Shown here: piece by piece, positions 51,041-60,641 of the stretch
Position numbering within the stretch: position 1 is the stretch's first letter
Layout: each line of letters starts with the position of its first letter
NCBI RefSeq assembly: GCF_023015615.1
Contig: NZ_JALKAJ010000002.1
Span: 1,249,345-1,313,344 of the forward strand
DNA length: 64,000 nucleotides
Direction: 5' to 3'
Source of the DNA: Qipengyuania sp. S6317L1
GTDB taxonomy: Bacteria > Pseudomonadota > Alphaproteobacteria > Sphingomonadales > Sphingomonadaceae
Program-made: the position numbers and the translations under genes
Notes under the pieces: generated by a model
Seen by the model: only the letters and a program-made list of their open reading frames with translations
The model's database searches: none
What the model was told of the DNA's origin: nothing

Positions 51041-53440
51041 TTAGATCGGATTTCCGTCTTGGTCGCGGAAAATCTCGCGGCGGCCCACGTGGTTGGCAGG
51101 ACCCACCAGCCCCTCGCTCTCCATGCGCTCGATCCATTTGGCAGCCGTGTTGTAACCAACGCCCATCTGACGTTGCAGCCATGAACCGGACGCTTTCTGG
51201 TTTTCGATCACGATCTGGCAGGCTTGGCGATATTTGCGCTCATCCGGATTGTCGGATGCGGTGAAATCGTCCTCGAAATTGAGGCCGCCTCCATCTTCGG
51301 GCTCTTCGGTGACGGCATCGACATATTCCGGCGCGCCTTGCGCCCGCCAGAAATCGGCCACCGCCTCGACCTCGTCATCGCTGACAAATGGCCCGTGCAC
51401 GCGCACCGTGGCGCCGGTGTTAGGCTTGTAGAGCATATCGCCCTTGCCAAGCAGCTGTTCCGAACCCTGCTCACCCAGAATGGTGCGGCTGTCGATGCGG
51501 CTCGTCACCTTGAAGCTGATGCGGGTGGGCAGGTTGGCCTTGATAACGCCGGTGATGACATCAACCGATGGTCGCTGCGTTGCCATGATGAGGTGGATGC
51601 CGGCCGCGCGCGATTTTTGGGAAAGGCGCTGGATCAGGATCTCGATCTCCTTGCCCACGGTGACCATAAGGTCGGCAAGCTCGTCCACGATGAGGACGAT
51701 CTGGGGCAGGGGCTCGTAATCGAGCTGTTCTTCTTCGTAGAGCTGCTCGCCCGTGTCCGGGTCGAACCCGGTCTGCACACGGCGGCCCAGCGGTTTGCCC
51801 TTGGCGGCTGCGGCGCGGACCTTTTCGTTGAAGCCCGACAGGTTTCTGGAGTTGATCGAGCTCATCATCCGATACCGGCGCTCCATCTCCTCGACCGCCC
51901 ATTTGAGAGCCCGCACCGATTTGTGCGGCTCTGTCACCACGGGCGAAAGGAGGTGCGGGATATCATCGTAGGTTTTGAGTTCGAGCACCTTGGGATCGAT
52001 CAGGATGAGGCGGCATTCCTCCGGCGTGAAGCGGTAGAGCAGCGACATGAGAATACAGTTGAGGCCGACCGATTTACCCGAACCGGTTGTCCCTGCGACG
52101 AGCAGGTGAGGCATGGCGGCAAGGTCCGCGACGATCGGCTCGCCCGCGATATCCTTGCCCAGAATGATCGGCAGCGCGCCCTTGCTATCGGCAAAGTCGG
52201 CGCAGGCGGCGAGTTCTTTCAGGGCCACCATCTGGCGATCCTTGTTGGGAAGCTCGATACCCATGACCGTCTTGCCGGGAATAGGCGACACGCGTGCGGA
52301 AATCGCGCTCATATTGCGGGCGATGTCTTCGGCAAGGCCAATGACGCGGCTCGCCTTGATGCCGGGCGCTGGTTCCAATTCGTACATGGTGACCACCGGG
52401 CCGGTGCGAACCGCGGTGATTTCACCCTTCACGTTGAAATCGTCGAGCACATTTTCGAGAAGCCGCGCGTTGCGTTCAAGCGCAAGCTTGTCGAGCTTGG
52501 GTGCGTTGTCCTCCGGCGCGTCGGCGAGAAGATCAAGGCTCGGCAATTCGAAGTTTGCGAACATATCGCGCTGGTTCTTCTTGGTTGCCGGATTGGCGCG
52601 CTTGGGCGGAGCAGACGGGTCGCTGATTTCGGGCGATCGGCGCGGGGCCGGCTCGTCCTTGGGTTCGACCTTGGATTGACGACGCGACTTGGACGCAGGC
52701 GCTGCGATGGCATCGTCTTCATCGACAAATGCAAGTGCGGGCTCTTTCGCCCCGCCAAAGGGCAAGCGCGCCATGATTGCACCTGCGACAGAGGAGTTTC
52801 CGACGAAATCGGGCAGGGTCATGAGCGCGCGCCAGTCGATGGCGAAAATACGGGTCAACAAGATTGTGCCGCCTGCCAGGCATAGCAACGCTGCGACAAG
52901 TGTGACCCAGCCCGATGCGCTTTCGCCAAAGCGCGAGGCCACCGCCTCAATCGCGCCTGCACCCAGCAAACCCGAGACACCGCCCAATTGCGCCGGAAGC
53001 GATCCCGCTGATGTCTCAAAGGCAAGCGCCATGACTGTGCCCAACAGCACCATCGCGATCAGCAAAAGCCCAGTGGGAAGCCACCAGCGGGTGCGCTCTC
53101 CCTCTTCGGTGTCGAGTTCCACCGCGCGCCACAATTTTCGCGCCGAAATATAAAGCAGGGGCAGGAGCAATACGCCCGGAAGCCCAAACGCAAACAGCAC
53201 GCGGTCCGCTGCCCATGCACCCCAGCTTCCCATCCAGTTGCTCACCTGCGAAGGGTCGGCGGCGGTCGATGGGCTGGGGTCGGTTTGCGTGTAGCTGGCA
53301 AGGGCAAGCGCCAGAAACGCCATGCCAAGCAAAAGCACACCGGCGCCCGTCATCTGAAGCGAGCGGCGAATGCTGCGACGAAGGCCAATGCGCCAGTCTG
53401 CTTGTGTAGGCTTGCGGGTGCTCACTGCTCGGGTCGCCAT
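51041..53440 (-). CDS. ftsK: DNA translocase FtsK/SpoIIIE
   Basis: A ~799-residue septal DNA translocase. Four TM helices (roughly 35-55, 85-105, 120-140, 180-200) are followed by an acidic/proline linker to about 300. The RecA-like motor has LLVAGTTGSGKSVGLNC as Walker A and PQIVLIVDELADLMVTVGKE as Walker B. The C-terminal winged-helix gamma domain (RQMGVGYNTAAKWIERMESEGLVG) reads KOPS polarity sequences. The ATG at 53440 has GGAG upstream; one at 53452 does not. Required for chromosome segregation during division. Confidence 0.95.
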   Translation of the reverse strand: MATRAVSTRKPTQADWRIGLRRSIRRSLQMTGAGVLLLGMAFLALALASYTQTDPSPSTAADPSQVSNWMGSWGAWAADRVLFAFGLPGVLLLPLLYISARKLWRAVELDTEEGERTRWWLPTGLLLIAMVLLGTVMALAFETSAGSLPAQLGGVSGLLGAGAIEAVASRFGESASGWVTLVAALLCLAGGTILLTRIFAIDWRALMTLPDFVGNSSVAGAIMARLPFGGAKEPALAFVDEDDAIAAPASKSRRQSKVEPKDEPAPRRSPEISDPSAPPKRANPATKKNQRDMFANFELPSLDLLADAPEDNAPKLDKLALERNARLLENVLDDFNVKGEITAVRTGPVVTMYELEPAPGIKASRVIGLAEDIARNMSAISARVSPIPGKTVMGIELPNKDRQMVALKELAACADFADSKGALPIILGKDIAGEPIVADLAAMPHLLVAGTTGSGKSVGLNCILMSLLYRFTPEECRLILIDPKVLELKTYDDIPHLLSPVVTEPHKSVRALKWAVEEMERRYRMMSSINSRNLSGFNEKVRAAAAKGKPLGRRVQTGFDPDTGEQLYEEEQLDYEPLPQIVLIVDELADLMVTVGKEIEILIQRLSQKSRAAGIHLIMATQRPSVDVITGVIKANLPTRISFKVTSRIDSRTILGEQGSEQLLGKGDMLYKPNTGATVRVHGPFVSDDEVEAVADFWRAQGAPEYVDAVTEEPEDGGGLNFEDDFTASDNPDERKYRQACQIVIENQKASGSWLQRQMGVGYNTAAKWIERMESEGLVGPANHVGRREIFRDQDGNPI

Positions 53441-53626
53441 TGGGCGCTCCATTGTCTGGGAATTAATGAGAACACACCATGAATCCTCCCGGGACTCCGG
53501 TCAACCCAAGAGCGTTATTTGGAAGGCCTCAAGCGCCGGCATTCGCATCCGCTCATTTGGCTATCCTCGCTTTGCTGCGGGCGGTGCGCCTGTCATTCGT
53601 GGCGCCCTTGCGGCCCTGCGGGCCGT

Positions 53627-54160
53627 TTAGCTGAGCCCGTCAATCGCGGCCCAACGCGGCCATTGGAGCGAGCGGGCGCGCGCCGCAGTCATTCCGCCAA
53701 GTGCAATAACGGGTGCAAGCGAATGCCGGGCGAGCAGGCGAAAGCGCGCAGGGCCGAGCGTCTCGCTTCCCGGGTGGGAATTGGTGGCGAACACCGGAGA
53801 GATAAGCACCGCGTCGGCCCCAAGCCGGTTTGCAAGGCCAAGCTCTTGCATATCGTGCGCGGTGGCGAGGTGAAGCAAGCCATCGCGCCGGGGCCAGAGC
53901 GAGCGCGGGCTCCCGTAAATACCGTCCGCTCCCCATTCTTTCGCCGTGATCGCGCTGTCAGAAAGGATCACCGTATGACCGAAGCCTCGCGCTGCATGGC
54001 GAAGTTTGCAAAATCGCTCCCAACGCGCCGGACCGGGCAGGTGATAGTGGCGATAGATAAACCCGCTTTGTCGCGGCAGGCTGGCCAGCGAAGCCTCAAG
54101 CGTGTCATCATTCCGCTCGTCAGAGATCAGCCAGATCAAGGGAAGAGTTGAGTTTCGCAC
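53627..54160 (-). CDS. TenI/ThiE-like thiamine phosphate synthase family protein
   Basis: A protein of about 177 residues with a TIM-barrel phosphate site ADAVLISPVFATNSHPGSETLG and VIALGGMTAARARSLQW, typical of ThiE/TenI. It is shorter than ThiE (about 210) and the N-terminal substrate-binding region is divergent, so it may be TenI-like rather than a synthase. The start (GTG 54160 or TTG 54166) is uncertain. It diverges from yggS with a very short gap. Confidence 0.75.
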   Translation of the reverse strand: MRNSTLPLIWLISDERNDDTLEASLASLPRQSGFIYRHYHLPGPARWERFCKLRHAARGFGHTVILSDSAITAKEWGADGIYGSPRSLWPRRDGLLHLATAHDMQELGLANRLGADAVLISPVFATNSHPGSETLGPARFRLLARHSLAPVIALGGMTAARARSLQWPRWAAIDGLS

Positions 54161-54183
54161 AGCCAAGCTATAGCGGCACTCCC

Positions 54184-54846
54184 ATGGAAAGTGCAGCCGA
54201 TAAACTCGAAAGTGTTCGCGCCAACATTGCCCGCATGTGCAAGCCTGCGCGGCGCAAGCCCGAGGATGTGACCCTGATCGCGGTCAGCAAGACGCATCCT
54301 GCTGAATGCATCACGCCGCTGCTGGAAGCCGGACACCGCGTCTTTGGCGAAAACCGGGTGCAGGAAGCGGCTGGAAAGTGGCCCCGATTGCGAGAAGAAT
54401 ACCGTGATGTGGAGCTGCACCTGATCGGACAGCTTCAGTCGAACAAGGCGGAAGAGGCGGTGGAGTTGTTCGATTATATCCACTCGCTTGATCGACCCAG
54501 CCTGTTGAAGGCTCTGGCGAAAGCGATGGAAAAGACGGGCAGGCGCGTGCCGTGCTTTGTGCAAGTCAACATCGGGGATGAAGAGCAGAAGGGCGGGTGC
54601 CCGATTGCAGAGGTCCCACAGTTCCTCGAAAAAGTGCGCGGCGCCGACATTCCCGTTGCCGGCCTGATGTGCCTGCCGCCTTCCGATATTGAGGCAGCGC
54701 CCTTCTTTGCGTTTCTCGCAAAGCTTGCGAAGGATAACGGGGTAGAGGGCCTCTCGATGGGCATGAGCGGCGATTATGAAACCGCGGTTCAACTGGGCGC
54801 AACCCATGTGCGGGTGGGCACGGCATTGTTTGGTACGCGCGGATGA
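54184..54846 (+). CDS. yggS: YggS family PLP homeostasis protein
   Basis: A 220-residue PLP-binding alanine-racemase-like barrel. VTLIAVSKTHPAECI carries the PLP lysine, FGENRVQEA and LHLIGQLQSNKAEEAVELF are signature motifs, and GLSMGMSGDYETAVQLGATHVRVGTALFG the phosphate site. Members balance free PLP and related amino/keto acid pools. The ATG at 54184 fits the family N-terminus; a TTG at 54148 would extend it by 12 residues. Its stop overlaps the next start (ATGA). Confidence 0.94.
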   Translation: MESAADKLESVRANIARMCKPARRKPEDVTLIAVSKTHPAECITPLLEAGHRVFGENRVQEAAGKWPRLREEYRDVELHLIGQLQSNKAEEAVELFDYIHSLDRPSLLKALAKAMEKTGRRVPCFVQVNIGDEEQKGGCPIAEVPQFLEKVRGADIPVAGLMCLPPSDIEAAPFFAFLAKLAKDNGVEGLSMGMSGDYETAVQLGATHVRVGTALFGTRG

Positions 54847-55295
54847 GTGAGGGCGCGCAAGCCTTCATAGATCGCTGGCGCCCGGTCCTTGAAAGCGGCG
54901 CGCTCGTCAAATTCGCTTACGGCCCGCGCGCATCGATGACTGGCAACCATTGCGAGATGGCAGACCGGCTTGTCGCCACGCTTGGCCTGAAACAGATCGG
55001 TTTCAATTGGGAGCTTCTCGACCCGAACGCCCCGGAAGGCGAACCTCGCTCTGGCATGGGCGAGTTGATGAAAGCGCTTACTCAGAATCTTGCCAACCCA
55101 AGCCAGCCCTGGCTGAGCGAGCCGCAAGCGCGTGAATGTGCAGAAGGCTTTTTCGGCTTGTTCGACACCGCCACGATGACGCTTGTCTCCAATCGTTATG
55201 ACGGCCTGTGGAACCCTATCGCCGGCGGATCGACCGAGTGGGGGTTCGTCGGGTTTGACGACAAGCTGAGCGTCCTATTGCTCCTTGCTGACTAG
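54843..55295 (+). CDS. Unrecognised cytosolic protein coupled to yggS
   Basis: A 150-residue soluble protein with no signal peptide or TM helix. It shows no motif I recognise. Features include a GEPRSGMGELMKALTQNLANP stretch and a C-terminal half ending GFVGFDDKLSVLLLLAD. The start lies inside the yggS stop (ATGA), so it is co-translated. It ends before a strong bidirectional terminator. Confidence 0.75.
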   Translation: MSEGAQAFIDRWRPVLESGALVKFAYGPRASMTGNHCEMADRLVATLGLKQIGFNWELLDPNAPEGEPRSGMGELMKALTQNLANPSQPWLSEPQARECAEGFFGLFDTATMTLVSNRYDGLWNPIAGGSTEWGFVGFDDKLSVLLLLAD

Positions 55296-55328
55296 CACCT
55301 GGATTTACTTTCGAAAGACAAAGAAAAA

Positions 55329-55360
55329 GGGCGCCGCCGTTGCCGACGAGCGCCCCTTTT
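55329..55360. terminator. Intrinsic terminator between yggS operon and TonB receptor
   Basis: GGGCGC (55329-55334) pairs with GCGCCC (55350-55355) around a loop with further complementarity, preceded by AAGAAAAA and followed by CTTTT. It sits between convergent genes and can serve both. Confidence 0.85.
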
Positions 55361-55383
55361 GCGTTTGGTTTATCGAGTAAAGC

Positions 55384-57681
55384 TTAGAACTCGAAAAGAG
55401 CCTCAACCCCGACGTTGCGACCACGTTGCAGCGGCGAGAACGTGCCGCCAGCAGGGCGATCGGCAAACGGACGAGGCGTGCCGGTGCTCAACGGACCGCC
55501 AAATGGCAGCTGGGTGTCACCGCCCACTTGCACTTCGTCAAGCAGGTTGCGGCCATAGACCGACAGGCTGAAGCCATCGACTGGTGTGTTCCAGGTGATG
55601 TTGGCTTCGAGGTTGCTGGTGTCCTGAACAAAACCGAAGTTGTTGTCGGTGTAAGCAAACTCGTCGCGATACTGGAAGTTCACGCGGGTTACGATGTCGC
55701 TGTTGCCGAGGAACAGTTCGTGGATGAAGCCCACACCCCAGGTGAATTCGGGGACACGTGGCAGGGCAAGGTCAAGGTCTGCATCGTTGATGACGCCATC
55801 GCTCGAAATGTCGAAGAGCACTTCGTCGTAGCTTGCGTCGATGATGCCGACATTGGCCGTCACGATCAGATTGTCGTCAAGCCGCATCTGCGCTTCGCCC
55901 TCGACCCCGAGGATGGTCGCATCCGCGGTGTTGAGGATGTTCTGTACAACACCAGAGCCAGGGTCAGCGAGGTTCACTTCGCGCTGCATATCCTTAATCT
56001 TGGTGACGTAACCGGCAACGTTCAGTGTGAGCGCGCGGTCAGCGGTCTGGAATTTACCGCCGATTTCGAAGTTATCGACCTGCTCTTCGTCGAAGAACAA
56101 GGTGCCGGTCGCCGCAACAGCGCGGTCGAACACGGGTACGTTCGTGATGCGGAAGTTGTAACCGCCCGAACGGAAACCACGGGTCCAGTGACCATAAACC
56201 TGGCTGTCATTGAACTCATACTGAAGGCCGAGTTTGGGTGACAGGTTGCGGAAGCGAACGCTGTCGGTGAAACCGTTGCCTTCGGTCGGAATGAACGGGT
56301 TGGCGCCTGTCGTTGGGCAGGTTTCGCCAACTACCGAGCATTCAGGACGCGGACGCACATAAGTCACTGCGGCGTCTTTTGTTTCCTGGCTCCAGCGAAG
56401 GCCGGCGATGATCGAAAGTGCGTCGGTCACGAAGAATTGGCCATTGGCAAAAACGCCGAGCACTTCGTGATCCTGACGGCCACCACCGAAGAATTGCGGC
56501 GCATTGATGATGCGACGCGATTCGTCATAGGCAAGCGTCTGATCGAAGTAGAAACCACCAACAGTCAGATCAAACGCGCTAGTCGAAACTGCATAGCGCA
56601 GTTCGTTTGAAATCTGATCCTGATCGGTGATCGTGTCCGAATGGAACAGCGGAGCGGTGGTCGCATCGATATCTGCATCGGTTGCCGCGCTGTAATCGCG
56701 ATAGCCGAAGATATTGGTCAGCGTGCCCGGACCAATGTCCCATTCTGCGGTCAGCGAGGTCGTAAGGATCTCGGTGTCGTAGAAACCGGCATTGTCGATC
56801 GCGAAATCGAAGCTGTTGCGATCAAAGATACCGCGGTTCTGGCCGTTTGGACCATCGCCATTGGAATCGAAATAGTCGACCTTACCCGTCAGCGTCAGGT
56901 CGCCAAGCCGCGCCTCAAGAGCGCCGCGAAGGATATAGGTTTCCGCCTGGCTGAAGTTTGAGTTGTCGAACAGGTTTTTGAAGTAGCCGCGGTCGTTGTT
57001 GTAATAACCAGCCACTTTGAAAAGCAGAGTGTCTTCGATGATCGGACCCGAAAGCACGCCTGATGCGGTGTAGTTTTCACCGCCACGACCACCATCGACA
57101 GGTCCGTCAACAGCGACGCGGAACTTGCCGCTCAGCTCTTCGGTCGGGCTGCTGGTGTTGAGGACAACCGCGCCGCCCGTCACGTTGCGGCCGAACAGAA
57201 CGCCTTGTGGTCCGCGCAGGATTTCAACGCTTTCAAGGTCGAAGATGTCGAATACGACGCCGCCATTGATGCCGAGGTAAACCCCGTCCACGAACACGCC
57301 GACAGTCGGGTCGATCGAGGGGATGGACGAGTTGATGCCAAGACCACGGATCGAGAAGTTTGCGGTGCCGCGGCTGGTCCCGACTTGGTCGAGCGAGACG
57401 TTTGGCGCCTGGAAGGTCAGACCTTGAACGTCGCGCACCTTGAAGGCGTCGAGCGTATCGGCGTTGAAAGCCGTAATCGCGAGAGGCACGTCCTGCACGT
57501 TCTCGGGGTCTTGTGTTTTTGTGCCGGTGACAACGATGTTGCCGATCGCATCAAGAGAGCTTGTACGCTCCTGTTCTTCTTGATCGGGTGTGGCAGTTTC
57601 TTGCGCGAAGGCAGCTTGAGGGGCAAGCACCATGCCGGCGCCAAGAAGCGCCAACGCACGCAGCGAGGTAAATGAACGCAT
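55384..57681 (-). CDS. TonB-dependent receptor
   Basis: A 765-residue outer-membrane active transporter. Signal peptide (ALALLGAGMVLAPQAAFAQ), then the TonB box region IGNIVVTGTKTQ, a plug domain with NFSIRGLGINSS and VEILRGPQGVLFGRNVTGGAVVLN, and a 22-strand barrel. It ends EALFEF with the C-terminal Phe needed for barrel assembly. The plug pattern (VQDVPLAITAFNADTL) is that of Sphingomonadales receptors for varied substrates, so the ligand is unknown. Its leader holds a long inverted repeat next to the GGGAGAG ribosome site. Confidence 0.94.
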   Translation of the reverse strand: MRSFTSLRALALLGAGMVLAPQAAFAQETATPDQEEQERTSSLDAIGNIVVTGTKTQDPENVQDVPLAITAFNADTLDAFKVRDVQGLTFQAPNVSLDQVGTSRGTANFSIRGLGINSSIPSIDPTVGVFVDGVYLGINGGVVFDIFDLESVEILRGPQGVLFGRNVTGGAVVLNTSSPTEELSGKFRVAVDGPVDGGRGGENYTASGVLSGPIIEDTLLFKVAGYYNNDRGYFKNLFDNSNFSQAETYILRGALEARLGDLTLTGKVDYFDSNGDGPNGQNRGIFDRNSFDFAIDNAGFYDTEILTTSLTAEWDIGPGTLTNIFGYRDYSAATDADIDATTAPLFHSDTITDQDQISNELRYAVSTSAFDLTVGGFYFDQTLAYDESRRIINAPQFFGGGRQDHEVLGVFANGQFFVTDALSIIAGLRWSQETKDAAVTYVRPRPECSVVGETCPTTGANPFIPTEGNGFTDSVRFRNLSPKLGLQYEFNDSQVYGHWTRGFRSGGYNFRITNVPVFDRAVAATGTLFFDEEQVDNFEIGGKFQTADRALTLNVAGYVTKIKDMQREVNLADPGSGVVQNILNTADATILGVEGEAQMRLDDNLIVTANVGIIDASYDEVLFDISSDGVINDADLDLALPRVPEFTWGVGFIHELFLGNSDIVTRVNFQYRDEFAYTDNNFGFVQDTSNLEANITWNTPVDGFSLSVYGRNLLDEVQVGGDTQLPFGGPLSTGTPRPFADRPAGGTFSPLQRGRNVGVEALFEF

Positions 57682-57691
57682 TTATTTCTCT

Positions 57692-57725
57692 CCCAAATAG
57701 GTTCAATTTGCGGGACCTATTTAGG
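57692..57725 (-). promoter_or_regulatory. Inverted repeat in the TonB receptor leader
   Basis: AAATAGGT (57695-57702) and ACCTATTT (57715-57722) are perfect 8-bp arms with a 12-base loop, and beyond one mismatch CC/GG adds two more pairs. The dyad lies 11-44 bases upstream of the receptor ATG, directly before the ribosome site. It could be an operator or an mRNA hairpin controlling translation. Confidence 0.5.
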
Positions 57726-57833
57726 CAGACGGCGGTTTTTACAAGCCCGTGCCGATGAAAAACGCTCAGAAAGCGACGAATTTTGTGACCCGGTGAAGTT
57801 TTGCAACACGTTGTAACGCAATCGGAGTGATTG

Positions 57834-60608
57834 CTAGGCCTGTTCAAGCTCCAGTTGCCGTTCATCGCTCGCCGCTTCGAGCAGCATTGCCTCGATCTCC
57901 GCCAATCGGTCAGTCTGCGTCACCTTGCCGCCGGTGAGGTCGGTCACGTAAAACGTATCCGCTGCGCTTTCTCCATAGGCAGTAATGTGGGCCGATTGGA
58001 CAATCAGGTTGCACCGGAAAAGCGAATGCGCGAGGCGGTTGAGAAGCGCTGGGCGGTCCCTCGCGGTGACCTCGATCACAGTAAAGTGGTTCGAGGCATT
58101 GTTGTCGAAATTGACGGTCGGCGCGACCGTGAAGGTCTTGGAACGGGAATGCGGCAGGGGCCTTGCGGCGAGCTTTGGCACCAATTCGACATTGGCCAGG
58201 AGCGCATCGCGAATGGCTTGCTTCAATCGCTCGATCTGTAACGCTTCGCTAAACGGCGCAGCGTTCAGATCCTGAACAAGGAAATTGTCGATCGCATAAC
58301 CGTTCATGGCGGTGTGGATGCGCGCATCGATGATGTTGGCGCCTGCCAGATGGATCCCGCCAGCGATCCGGTAAAACAGACCCGGATGGTCAGCGGCAAT
58401 GACGCTGACCAAGGTGGCGCCGCGCTCTTCATCGACTTCGCAATGGATCGACAACTGGTCGTCAATTTCGCGCGCAACAGCGTATTGGACAAGGTTCTTG
58501 GCGATGATGTCTTCAGGCTCTGCGATCCAGTACGCATCGGCCAGAAGGTCGCCGACCTCGTCTGTGAGATGGCTCTTTTCGCCGAGGATCTCGCGCACCG
58601 CCTCCTTGCGCGCAGCGACCCTCTGGGCACGGCCGGTGCGCTTGTGACCCAGACGCAACCGCTCTTGCGCGGCATCATAAAGTTCACCGATCAGCTGCCC
58701 CTTCCAGCTGTTCCAGGTGCCCGGCCCCACTGCGCGAATGTCGACGCAGGTAAGGATCGAAAGATTACGTAGCCGCTCGACCGTTTTCACTTCGGCGACA
58801 AAATCCTCGATCGTCTTGGGGTCGGTAAGGTCACGCTTTTGCGCGGTCGAACTCATCAGGAGGTGTTGCAGGATAAGCCATGCGACAAGCTCTGTCTCTT
58901 TCGCATCCAGACCAAAGCGCGGGCAAAGCTTGTACGCTATCTGGGCGCCGATAACCGAGTGGTCGCCGCCGCGCCCCTTGCCGATATCATGCAGGAGCAC
59001 AGCAACAAAAAGCGCGCGGCGTGAGGCGACCTTGTGAATCTGTTTGGTGGCGCGCGGGTGATCTTTTTGAAGCATGCCGCGCTCGATCTGGCTTAGCAGG
59101 CCAATGGCGCGGATCGTGTGTTCATCGACTGTGTAGTGATGATACATGTCGAACTGCATCTGTGCATTGACCCGGCCAAAATCGGGGACGAAACGGCCAA
59201 AGACGCCCGCCTCGTTCATCCACCTAAGCGCGCTTTCAGGGTCCTTGCGGCCGCACAAAAGGTCGAGGAAAAGCGCATTGGCGCGGGCATCTTTCCTGAC
59301 GGTTTTGTCGATCAGCTTGGAATCGCGGTCCGCCTGGCGCATCGTGTCGGGATGCACCTCGACCCCTTCGGCCTCTGCGATCTGGAAGACTTCGATCAGA
59401 CGCACAGGGTCTTCGGCAAACCAGTTGTCGCCCGGCGCCCTGATCCGCCCGCTTTCGATGCGATAACCCTTGAGGGTGCGCGGCTTGGCTTTCCATCCTG
59501 CAAAGAACCCGCTCGCCACGCTCTTCTTGCCAAAGTTGGCCTCAAGCTGTGAGAGGAAGACGCCGGTGAGGTGGCCGACCCGCTTTGCCTGCATGAAATA
59601 GTACTGCATGAAGCGCTCAACCGCGCTTTTGCCGGGGCGATCGGCAAAGTTCATCGCCTCTGCCACCTGGCGTTGCAGATCGAAGGTCAGACGGTCTTCC
59701 GCGCGTCCCGTGATCGTGTGCATATGACAGCGCACTGCGAGCAAGAAGCCCTCGGCGCGGCGGAAGCTGCGATATTCGGACTTTGTGAAAAGCCCCATTT
59801 CGACCAGTTCAGCCGCGCTCTCGACCCGGTGCATGAATTTGCCGATCCAATAAAGTGTCTGAAGGTCGCGAAGACCGCCTTTGCCGTCCTTGACGTTAGG
59901 CTCGACGACATAGCGGCTGTCGCCCATACGCTTGTGCCGGGCATCGCGCTCGTCGAGCTTCTGCGCGTGAAACTCGCGCTCCTTGCCACGCACAACATCG
60001 GCCCAGAACCGCTGGCGCAGCTCCTCGTAAATATCCTGATCGCCCCAGATCAGGCGCGCTTCGAGCAGGGCGGTGCGGATGGTGAGATCCTCTTTCGCCA
60101 TGCGCATGGTGTCGCTGATCGTGCGGCTGGAATGGCCGACCTTGAGGCCCAGATCCCACAGGAGATAGAGCATCGCCTCGATCACCTGCTCGCACCAGGG
60201 CGAGCGTTTCATCGGGGTGATAAAGGCAATATCCACATCGGAATGCGGCGCCATCTCCGCTCGGCCATATCCGCCCACCGCGAGCACTGAAAGCCGCTCT
60301 GCCATGCTGCGATTGGCCACCGGAAATACATGGGTCACCACGTAATCATAGATGACCCGGACCAGTTGATCGGTCAGGAACGCAAAGCCCAGCGTGATCT
60401 CGTGGCCTGCCGATGGCTTGTCGGTCAGGCGCTGCTCAAGCTCTGCGTGCCCCGCCTCCAGAGCGCGTTTAAGTTCGGCAAGTACATGCGGGCGCGACTT
60501 GTCGCCAAATTCATCAACCAAGCTATCGACTACAGCTGTAGTCGAGCGCCTGTCAAAGATCGCGCGCTGACGGGGGACGCGGCGACTGGATGACGACCAG
60601 TAGCTCAT
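57834..60608 (-). CDS. glnD: Bifunctional [protein-PII] uridylyltransferase/uridylyl-removing enzyme
   Basis: A ~924-residue nitrogen sensor that uridylylates PII at low glutamine and reverses it at high glutamine. The nucleotidyltransferase motif is VGGYGRAEMAPHSDVDIAFI, the HD phosphohydrolase domain has YTVDEHTIRAIG and LLHDIGKGRGGDHS, and two C-terminal ACT domains include SVIAADHPGLFYRIAGGI and VTARDRPALLNRLAHSLF. I chose the ATG at 60608 over a TTG at 60629. With gltB at the left edge it points to standard nitrogen control. Confidence 0.95.
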   Translation of the reverse strand: MSYWSSSSRRVPRQRAIFDRRSTTAVVDSLVDEFGDKSRPHVLAELKRALEAGHAELEQRLTDKPSAGHEITLGFAFLTDQLVRVIYDYVVTHVFPVANRSMAERLSVLAVGGYGRAEMAPHSDVDIAFITPMKRSPWCEQVIEAMLYLLWDLGLKVGHSSRTISDTMRMAKEDLTIRTALLEARLIWGDQDIYEELRQRFWADVVRGKEREFHAQKLDERDARHKRMGDSRYVVEPNVKDGKGGLRDLQTLYWIGKFMHRVESAAELVEMGLFTKSEYRSFRRAEGFLLAVRCHMHTITGRAEDRLTFDLQRQVAEAMNFADRPGKSAVERFMQYYFMQAKRVGHLTGVFLSQLEANFGKKSVASGFFAGWKAKPRTLKGYRIESGRIRAPGDNWFAEDPVRLIEVFQIAEAEGVEVHPDTMRQADRDSKLIDKTVRKDARANALFLDLLCGRKDPESALRWMNEAGVFGRFVPDFGRVNAQMQFDMYHHYTVDEHTIRAIGLLSQIERGMLQKDHPRATKQIHKVASRRALFVAVLLHDIGKGRGGDHSVIGAQIAYKLCPRFGLDAKETELVAWLILQHLLMSSTAQKRDLTDPKTIEDFVAEVKTVERLRNLSILTCVDIRAVGPGTWNSWKGQLIGELYDAAQERLRLGHKRTGRAQRVAARKEAVREILGEKSHLTDEVGDLLADAYWIAEPEDIIAKNLVQYAVAREIDDQLSIHCEVDEERGATLVSVIAADHPGLFYRIAGGIHLAGANIIDARIHTAMNGYAIDNFLVQDLNAAPFSEALQIERLKQAIRDALLANVELVPKLAARPLPHSRSKTFTVAPTVNFDNNASNHFTVIEVTARDRPALLNRLAHSLFRCNLIVQSAHITAYGESAADTFYVTDLTGGKVTQTDRLAEIEAMLLEAASDERQLELEQA

Positions 60609-60641
60609 GCGCCGCGCCCCGTCAGGCAAAAGAGACGCAGA

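Noticed and set aside
53460..53627. Hairpin CGGCCC-TGC-GGGCCG near 53611-53626 as a terminator of the TenI-like gene
   Set aside because: A stem exists, but it has no T tract on the transcribed strand and lies in a G+C-rich run, so a terminator call would be weak.
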